Positions 58,079 through 64,000 of a stretch of 64,000 nt of DNA are shown piece after piece. Origin of the DNA: Alphaproteobacteria bacterium. Lineage in GTDB: Bacteria; Myxococcota_A; UBA796; GCA-2862545. The DNA is taken from contig JACKER010000032.1 in assembly GCA_020632925.1 (NCBI GenBank), positions 14,510-78,509 on the forward strand. The letters are read 5' to 3'. Position 1 is the first letter of the stretch. Every line of letters begins with the position of its first letter. The notes beneath the pieces were generated by a model that made no database searches, was not told the DNA's origin, and was given only the letters and a program-made list of their open reading frames with translations. A program made the position numbers and the translations under genes.

Positions 58079-58849
58079 ATGTGGCTGGTCGCTCTGGCTC
58101 ACGTCGCGTGGGCAGTGGAGTTCTCTGTCGCGCCCGTGCAGTCCGAGCTGGTCGTCGCGCCCGGCTCGACGGTCACGCACACCCTGCAGGTGCAGAACCA
58201 GGGGGACCAGGTCCTCTCGGTCCGGACCTACGTCTGGGACTGGTGGTACGACGGGCCCAGCCACCGCTTCGAGCCCCCCGGCACGTTCGAGCGCAGCGCC
58301 GCCGGCTGGTTCACGGTGTTCCCGCAGGAGGTCCAGCTCAACCCGGGCGAGGTCGCGAAGGTCCAGCTCAACGGGTCGATCCCGAACGACATCGAGGCCG
58401 GCTGGTTCGCGGTGGCCTTTGTGGAGGCCCACCCCGTCCAGGAGGACCCTGCGGGGGGCATGCAGCTGCTGCCCGGCGGTCGGATCGGCTCGCTCCTGAT
58501 GCTCCGCGCCGGGAGGACGGGGACGCGGACGCTCGAGGCGGGGACGCCCAGGGTGACGTCGGTCTCGGGGGCGCCGCTCGACGCGTTCTTCGACCTCACG
58601 GACAAGGGCGACGTCCACACCTTCGTGGAGCTGCGCGCCGTGCTGCGCGACGCGAAGGGCGGCGTGGTCGACCGGCTCGACGTCCGCGGCATGCGGCTGC
58701 TCCCGGGCCAGACCCGCCCGCTCGAAGCCAAGGGCACGACCCCGCTGGCGGCCGGTGACTACGAGCTGGTCGGCTCCTTCGTCTACGGGGACGACCAGGT
58801 CCTGCCGGTGCGCACCGTGCTCCATCTCGGGGCCGACGCCCCGCGGTGA
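58079..58849 (+). CDS. PapD-like periplasmic chaperone
   Basis: The 256-residue product has a signal peptide (LAHVAWA) and two Ig-like domains. The N-terminal one shows the chaperone pattern: FSVAPVQSELVVAPGSTVTHTLQVQNQG and FTVFPQEVQLNPGEVAKVQLN, where conserved P and Lys/Arg residues anchor the subunit's end. This is the fold of PapD-type chaperones, which cap and deliver pilus or fibre subunits. The GTG of the giant gene overlaps its stop as GTGA. No classical usher is present next to it. Confidence 0.78.
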   Translation: MWLVALAHVAWAVEFSVAPVQSELVVAPGSTVTHTLQVQNQGDQVLSVRTYVWDWWYDGPSHRFEPPGTFERSAAGWFTVFPQEVQLNPGEVAKVQLNGSIPNDIEAGWFAVAFVEAHPVQEDPAGGMQLLPGGRIGSLLMLRAGRTGTRTLEAGTPRVTSVSGAPLDAFFDLTDKGDVHTFVELRAVLRDAKGGVVDRLDVRGMRLLPGQTRPLEAKGTTPLAAGDYELVGSFVYGDDQVLPVRTVLHLGADAPR

Positions 58850-61800
58850 GGCGTCACCTCCTGCTGCTGCTCCTCGTCGGCGTCGCGCTGCTCGGGGCGG
58901 CACCACCCGTGCCCAAGGTCCCGGAGACCGTGGTGCTCGCGGAGGACGACGTGAGCGGCCGCGCGATCCTGGTCGGCGTCCCGCTGCGGATCGACGTGGG
59001 GCCGTTCGACGACTTCGTCGTGCTCGACCCGCACCTGCTGTCGGCGCGCGTCGTGCGCTCCGGCGTGCTCGAGGTCGAGGGGCTGGCGCGGGGGCAGGCG
59101 GTCGTGATGATCCTCGCGGGCGGCGTGACCCGCGCGGTGACCTTCCAGGTCGAGCAGGAGGTGACGGCGCCGCCGAAGTTCGGTGGGCAGGGGGACGCGC
59201 GGTGGCGCTACGAGGGCGTCGGCAGCTACGGCTGGACGCAGGCCTTCGGCACGCTGACCGCCTCGTGGCACCAGCTCGACGTCTCCGACGGCGGCCTGGA
59301 CCCGAAGCAGACCGAGGACGCCCACGTCGCGTTCGCGACCCAGCAGGAGCTCACGTTCCTGCCGCTCATCTCGGCGCACGTCGGTCGTCCGGCCTACGAC
59401 CTGAACCTCGGCGACACCTCGGTCGAGTTCGTGCCCGGCGTGATCGCGCTCGGGGTCCGCGGGGCGAGCGGTCGGGTGATGGTGGGGGAGGGTACCCAGG
59501 TCCGCGCGGCGACCGGCGTGACGGCGGCAGGGCTGTGCTGCGACGTCGTCGACACCGACGGGGACTACGCGGCGACCGCGGTGATCCGCCAGCAGGTCGC
59601 GGGCGACGGCTTCGTCGACGTGGGTGGCGGGGTGCTCGTGCCCCTCGTCGACACCACGACCGTCCCCGTCCTGCAGCTCTCGTCGGGCTGGAAGGGCCGC
59701 TTCGACGCCTTCGTGAACGCCACGGTGCTCGGCCAGGGCGTGTCGTTCCAGGAGTCCACGCGGACTCCCCTCGGCCGCCACGAGCTGCAGACCCGCGCCG
59801 TGGTGAGCTCGCGCGGACTGTGGATGCCGCGCGACGGCCCCAGCGATCGGTCGAGCGCGGTCGCGCGCGCGACCCTCGCGTACACGGTGCGCCAGGGGCT
59901 CCGGCTCACGCCGCTGGTGGCCTTCACCCGCCGCGGCCCGGTGGAGGGGCAGGACGACGCCCGCCAGCAGCTCACCGCGGGCCTGGGCCAGAGCCTGCGG
60001 ACGCCGGACCGCTGGAGCTTCGACACCGGCGCTTTCCGGGCCTCCACCTGGGACCAGCAGGAGGGCTTCTTCGGCGCGACGCTCGGCCGGATCGGGCTTC
60101 ACTCGCCGACCTCCCACATCTTCGGGGGCGGCTTCGACGTCTCGGGCACGGTGACCGACGAGGTCGAGGTCCAGTCCGCGCTCGTCCGGAGCAACCTCGA
60201 CATCCGCCCGGACCACGTCTGGCGCTTCGGCCCCGAGGCGCGGATCATCGTCACCAGCAGCTACCAGCAGTGGCTCGGCGTCACCGCCGACTACATCCCC
60301 GGCCCCGCGTTCGACGTGGTCGGCGAGCTCGGCTGGTGGCACCTCGTGGACGCCGACGGGGTGCACGACGGGCCGCAGGGCAACGCGCACCTGGGCTGGG
60401 CCGTACGCCGCAACGTCCACCTCGATCTGCGCGGCCAGGCCACGCTCGCCGCCGAGAGCCGGTACGACACCTGGCGCACCGACCTCGTCCTCACGGTCGA
60501 CGGGACGGCGCGCTCGGACCGCATCGCCGGCTGGCTGGGGCTGGGCGGGCGCGTCCGCGGCGTGGTCTTCCTCGATCAGGACGCCAACGGCGTCTTCGAC
60601 CCGACGGACGAGCCGGTCAGCGGGGTGCCGGTGTCGGTCTATGGCCGGACGCGGACCACCGGGGACGACGGTGAGGTGGCGTTCCGGCGGGTGGCGCCGG
60701 GTCCGAAGGAGGTCACGATCGACCGCGGGTCCTACTTCACCGTCGACGGCGTGCGCCACGAGGTCGACGTGCCCCGGCTCGGGGCGGCGGAGGCGACCTT
60801 CGCGCTGTCGCTCGGCTCGCGGATCGAGGTGCGGGCGTTCCACGACCACGACCGCGACGGGCGCTACCAGCCGGGCGAGGAGGGCGTCGCGTCGGCGATC
60901 ACCCTGCGCGGGCCGGGCGGCAAGACGTGGACCCGGAACGCGACGCAGGGCCAGGCGAGCTTCCTGAACCTGCCGAACGGTGCCTACGCGGTGGAGCTCG
61001 ACCCGATGTCCCTGCCGCCGGGCTGGATCCCTGCCGCCGACACCGAGCTGACCGTGGTGATCGACGGCGCGGGCGTCCGCAGCGCGCCCTTCCCGCTGAC
61101 CCCGCTGCGCACGCTGTCGGGGCGGGCCTGGGTCGACGTGAACCAGAACACCCGCTTCGACGGCGCCGATCGGGTGGTGGCGGGGGCGGTCGTCCGCCTC
61201 GAGCCGAGCGGTGCCTCGGTGACCACCGACGCCGAGGGGCGCTTCCTGTTCGACGACGTGCCCTCGGGGGTGCTGTCCCTGTCCACGCGCGGCGCCGCGC
61301 GCAAGGTGAACGCGCCGACCGGGCCCGCGCGCATGGAGAACATCGATCTCGTGCTGCCCGAGGTGGTCGAGGAGGCCCGCGCGCCCGAGGCCGCGCTCGA
61401 GGTCGTCGCGCTGCGCATCCTGCCGGGCGAGCTGTTCCAGCGGGTCGGCGAGCGGACGCGGCTCAAGGTCACGGCCGTGATGTCGGACCTGTCGAAGCTC
61501 GACGTGACCGACCAGATCCGCCTCACGAGCTCCGACCCGCGCATCGTGGCGGTCCAGGGGGCCGAGGTCGAGGGGCGGCGGACCGGGCGCGCGCGGATCG
61601 ACGTGACCTGGAACGGGGTGCCCGCGCCGCCGCTCCAGGTGGAGGTGGGCTACGTCCCGACCGCGGGCCTCGAGGTCGGGCCGCGCGAGCTCGTGGTCGA
61701 GATGGGCGACGTGACGGGCGTGTTCGCGCGCATGCTCTACGTGACGGGGGACTGGGTGGACGCGACCGAGCTCGTGACGTGGTCCTCGTCGGACACGACG

Positions 61801-63993
61801 GTGGTGACGGTGGACCGCGACGGCGTCATCCACGGGATCGGGCCGGGCGTGGCCGAGGTCCGCGGCGAGCTCGGCGGGCAGCGGACGCCGCCGGTCCAGG
61901 TGCGGGTGGGCGTCGAGCGCGCCTTCCCTGCCGCGCTCACCATCCGCCCGCCGGGACTGCAGCTCTCGGTGAACGACACCAGCCGGCTGGGCGTGGACGT
62001 GGCGCTGGCCGACGGGAAGGTGGTGGACGGCGCGAGCTTCGTGGTGTGGGAGGTCGCGGACCCCGTGGTGGCCGAGGTCGTCGAGGGTGGGCGCGTGATC
62101 CCGCACCTGGAGGGCACGACCGAGGTGCGCGTGGTCTGGAAGGGTGTGCGCTCGCAGCCCGCGGTGATCGAGGTGCTCCCACCGGAGGGCCTGCTCGTGA
62201 CGCCGGCGCCGGGCACACTGGCCGTCCGTCAGCGCGTCACGCTCGGAGCGACCGCCATCCTGCGCAACGGCGAGCTCCGCGCGGTGGAGGCGACCTACGA
62301 GGTGGCCGATCCCGCGATCGCCCGCGTGGGACCGGACGGTCGGCTGGAGACGCTGGCGCCCGGCACCACCACGGTGACCGCCGCCTGGCGCGGCGCCTCC
62401 TCGCCGCCCGCGGAGCTCGTGGTGCTCCCCGATCCCATCGTGGCCGTCGAGATCTCACCCTCGCCGCGCCTCGAGGTGCGGGTGGGCGGCGGCGCCTGGA
62501 TCGACGCCACGGGCGTGTTCGCGGGGGGCCAGCGGGCGAACCTCACGGCCCACGCCACGTTCGAGGTCGGCGACCGACGCATCCTCGAGGTCCGGCCCGA
62601 CGGCTCGCTCGTCCCGAAGGAGCCCGGCGCGACGCTCGTGCGGGCGTCGGTCGACGGGATCCGGTCGACGCCGCTGCTGGTGGAGGTCCGCGCGGCCGAC
62701 GACGACACCGTGCCGGTGCGGGTCGACGTGGGACGCAGCGAGCTGCGGGTGCTCCCGAGGGCGACCGCGCGGCTCTCGGCGGAGGTGGTCCGCTCCGATG
62801 GCGCCCGCTCCGAGCCCCTGCGGGTGACGTGGCGCAGCGAGGACCGGAACATCGCGGTCGTGGACGCCGACGGGCGCGTGCGCGGGGTGACGCCGGGCAC
62901 GACGCGGGTCGTGGCCGAGGTGGACGGTGTGCTCTCCTCGCCCGTCGAGGTCACGGTGCCGCTGGTGGTGGGCATGACCGTGTCCCCGCCGCTGCGCACG
63001 GTCCCCGTCGGGGCCGAGCTGCGGCTGCGGGCGGACGGCGTGACCGCCGAGGGCGAGATCCTGCAGCTCGACCGCTCGGTCTCGTGGACGACCACCGACG
63101 AGCGGATCGCCTGGATCGACGCGATGGGTCAGCTCCACGTGATCCGTCCCGGCACGGCCGAGATCCGCGCGACCGCCGACGGGATCGTGTCGGCGCCCCT
63201 GGTCCTGCGTACGGTCGACGCCGAGCTGCTCTCGCTGAGCGCGTCGGCCCGCAACCCCGTGGTGGTCCTCGGCGAGACGACGCTGGTGGAGGCGCTCGCG
63301 GCCTTCGGGGACGGCAGCGGCGAGGCGGCCACCGACTACGTCGTCTGGAGCTCCAGCCACCCGGAGGTGATGGAGGTCCGCGGCGGGCTCGGGATCCCCG
63401 GGCGCCCCGGTCAGGCGGACCTGTACGCGACCTGGCTCGGACGCCGGTCCGCGCCGGTGCACGTCGAGGTGCTGCCCGGGAAGCTGGCGGGGTTCACGGT
63501 GGACGTGCCGACACGCATCCTGGTGGGCGCGGAGGTGCCCCTGGGCGCGGTCGCGGTCACCGAGGACGGTCAGGTCCAGCGGCTGGGCCGCTCGACGACG
63601 TTCACCTCCTCCGAGCCGGGCGTGCTGCGTATCGACGAGCGCGGGCGCGCGCGCGCGCTGGCTGCGGGTCGCTCGACGGTCACGGCCACGCTCGGCGACG
63701 AGCGGCGCACGGTCGAGGTGGTGGTGGAGGAGGGCCGCGTGGCCTCGCTGGCGGTGCGCCCCGGTCCGCAGGTCGTGCTCGCCCCGGGCGAGTCGCTGCC
63801 CCTCGAGGTCCGCGGCACGCTCGACGACGGCGCCGTCATCGACCTGTCCTCCCAGGTGTCCTGGCAGATCGAGGGGTACGGGATCAGCGTGGACGCAGGC
63901 ACGCTGCGGGTGGTGCCGAACGCCCAGGGCACCGTGCGCGCCAGCTGGGGTGAGGTGAGCTCGAGCGCGGTGCGGGTGACGGCTGGCCGGTGA
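58846..63993 (+). CDS. Giant envelope protein: barrel-like region, SdrD-B-like and BIG2-like modules
   Basis: The 1715-residue product has a signal peptide (LLLVGVALLGAA) and, in order: a domain of about 75 residues like the pilus-assembly N-terminal domain (residues 28-105); a long beta-rich region (110-560) that looks like a barrel; three SdrD-B-like modules with calcium-type D-x-D/N-x-N/D-G loops (FLDQDANGVFD near 573, FHDHDRDGRYQ near 664, WVDVNQNTRFD near 762); and about ten BIG2-like Ig modules (850-1714), each with a W-S/T-S-S or D-P-x-V-A-x-V core. The gene is complete within the window. The barrel could act in place of an usher; this is inference. Confidence 0.75.
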   Translation: MRRHLLLLLLVGVALLGAAPPVPKVPETVVLAEDDVSGRAILVGVPLRIDVGPFDDFVVLDPHLLSARVVRSGVLEVEGLARGQAVVMILAGGVTRAVTFQVEQEVTAPPKFGGQGDARWRYEGVGSYGWTQAFGTLTASWHQLDVSDGGLDPKQTEDAHVAFATQQELTFLPLISAHVGRPAYDLNLGDTSVEFVPGVIALGVRGASGRVMVGEGTQVRAATGVTAAGLCCDVVDTDGDYAATAVIRQQVAGDGFVDVGGGVLVPLVDTTTVPVLQLSSGWKGRFDAFVNATVLGQGVSFQESTRTPLGRHELQTRAVVSSRGLWMPRDGPSDRSSAVARATLAYTVRQGLRLTPLVAFTRRGPVEGQDDARQQLTAGLGQSLRTPDRWSFDTGAFRASTWDQQEGFFGATLGRIGLHSPTSHIFGGGFDVSGTVTDEVEVQSALVRSNLDIRPDHVWRFGPEARIIVTSSYQQWLGVTADYIPGPAFDVVGELGWWHLVDADGVHDGPQGNAHLGWAVRRNVHLDLRGQATLAAESRYDTWRTDLVLTVDGTARSDRIAGWLGLGGRVRGVVFLDQDANGVFDPTDEPVSGVPVSVYGRTRTTGDDGEVAFRRVAPGPKEVTIDRGSYFTVDGVRHEVDVPRLGAAEATFALSLGSRIEVRAFHDHDRDGRYQPGEEGVASAITLRGPGGKTWTRNATQGQASFLNLPNGAYAVELDPMSLPPGWIPAADTELTVVIDGAGVRSAPFPLTPLRTLSGRAWVDVNQNTRFDGADRVVAGAVVRLEPSGASVTTDAEGRFLFDDVPSGVLSLSTRGAARKVNAPTGPARMENIDLVLPEVVEEARAPEAALEVVALRILPGELFQRVGERTRLKVTAVMSDLSKLDVTDQIRLTSSDPRIVAVQGAEVEGRRTGRARIDVTWNGVPAPPLQVEVGYVPTAGLEVGPRELVVEMGDVTGVFARMLYVTGDWVDATELVTWSSSDTTVVTVDRDGVIHGIGPGVAEVRGELGGQRTPPVQVRVGVERAFPAALTIRPPGLQLSVNDTSRLGVDVALADGKVVDGASFVVWEVADPVVAEVVEGGRVIPHLEGTTEVRVVWKGVRSQPAVIEVLPPEGLLVTPAPGTLAVRQRVTLGATAILRNGELRAVEATYEVADPAIARVGPDGRLETLAPGTTTVTAAWRGASSPPAELVVLPDPIVAVEISPSPRLEVRVGGGAWIDATGVFAGGQRANLTAHATFEVGDRRILEVRPDGSLVPKEPGATLVRASVDGIRSTPLLVEVRAADDDTVPVRVDVGRSELRVLPRATARLSAEVVRSDGARSEPLRVTWRSEDRNIAVVDADGRVRGVTPGTTRVVAEVDGVLSSPVEVTVPLVVGMTVSPPLRTVPVGAELRLRADGVTAEGEILQLDRSVSWTTTDERIAWIDAMGQLHVIRPGTAEIRATADGIVSAPLVLRTVDAELLSLSASARNPVVVLGETTLVEALAAFGDGSGEAATDYVVWSSSHPEVMEVRGGLGIPGRPGQADLYATWLGRRSAPVHVEVLPGKLAGFTVDVPTRILVGAEVPLGAVAVTEDGQVQRLGRSTTFTSSEPGVLRIDERGRARALAAGRSTVTATLGDERRTVEVVVEEGRVASLAVRPGPQVVLAPGESLPLEVRGTLDDGAVIDLSSQVSWQIEGYGISVDAGTLRVVPNAQGTVRASWGEVSSSAVRVTAGR

Positions 63994-64000
63994 CGCGCCG

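Overview
The window is 64 kb of very high-GC, densely packed bacterial DNA. The best lineage clue is Myxococcota: a C-terminal MYXO-CTERM-like sorting tail (Cys-rich turn, hydrophobic stretch, Arg-rich end) on the secreted protein at 1853-3043, three large Ser/Thr kinases of the Hanks type, and many short-signal lipoproteins. No tRNA, rRNA, CRISPR array, transposase or integrase was seen. No stretch longer than 300 bases lacks a gene; the longest gap is 47187-47439.

Layout. 1-8694: small secreted proteins and lipoproteins (GH114-like, zinc-phospholipase-like, SGNH hydrolase, three tandem Cys-rich paralogues), a CBS/DksA-like pair behind a sigma54-type promoter, and single-domain regulators. 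8863-14575: a MacB/LolCDE-type export operon (GbsR-like regulator, LolA-like protein, two permeases, ATPase, outer-membrane barrel) behind a palindromic operator. 14662-20516: a zinc-binding membrane protein, a tandem universal stress protein, and an overlapping operon of zinc dehydrogenase, arylsulfotransferase-like lipoprotein and C25-peptidase-like protein. 20595-26913: a 1519-residue TPR-kinase-AAA-TPR protein followed by a SUKH/TPR protein. 26918-36730: small membrane proteins, an HTTM pair, a lipid kinase, a sulfatase and a second kinase. 36734-44704: a hybrid histidine-kinase-like protein with a duplicated membrane protein, then a cell-wall amidase/MltA-like pair.

44707-48671 is the most interesting block. 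A Cys-rich secreted precursor resembling the bufferin metallophore family is followed by one polypeptide fusing the MNIO (DUF692) oxidase to its DUF2063 partner, then a lipoprotein with two CxxCH haem motifs. Divergent to it lie an ECF sigma factor and a multi-pass membrane protein that looks like its anti-sigma. The intergenic region carries two inward-to-outward copies of the same promoter-like signal, GTAAC-N16-CGGA, one pointing at each operon, so the block reads as a self-contained, sigma-controlled RiPP system that may bind metal.

48705-63993: proC, a strictosidine-synthase-like protein with an MFS carrier, a GNAT enzyme, small lipoproteins, rlmJ, a third kinase, and a terminal operon with a secreted subunit-like protein, a PapD-like chaperone and a 1715-residue protein made of a barrel-like region, three SdrD-B-like modules and about ten BIG2-like modules.

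Two genome-wide habits are visible. Many first genes of transcription units have a TAnnnn hexamer exactly six bases before the start codon and no Shine-Dalgarno sequence, suggesting leaderless mRNAs. Operon neighbours very often overlap as NTGA (ATGA, GTGA, TTGA and probably CTGA), and convergent genes end within a few bases of each other.
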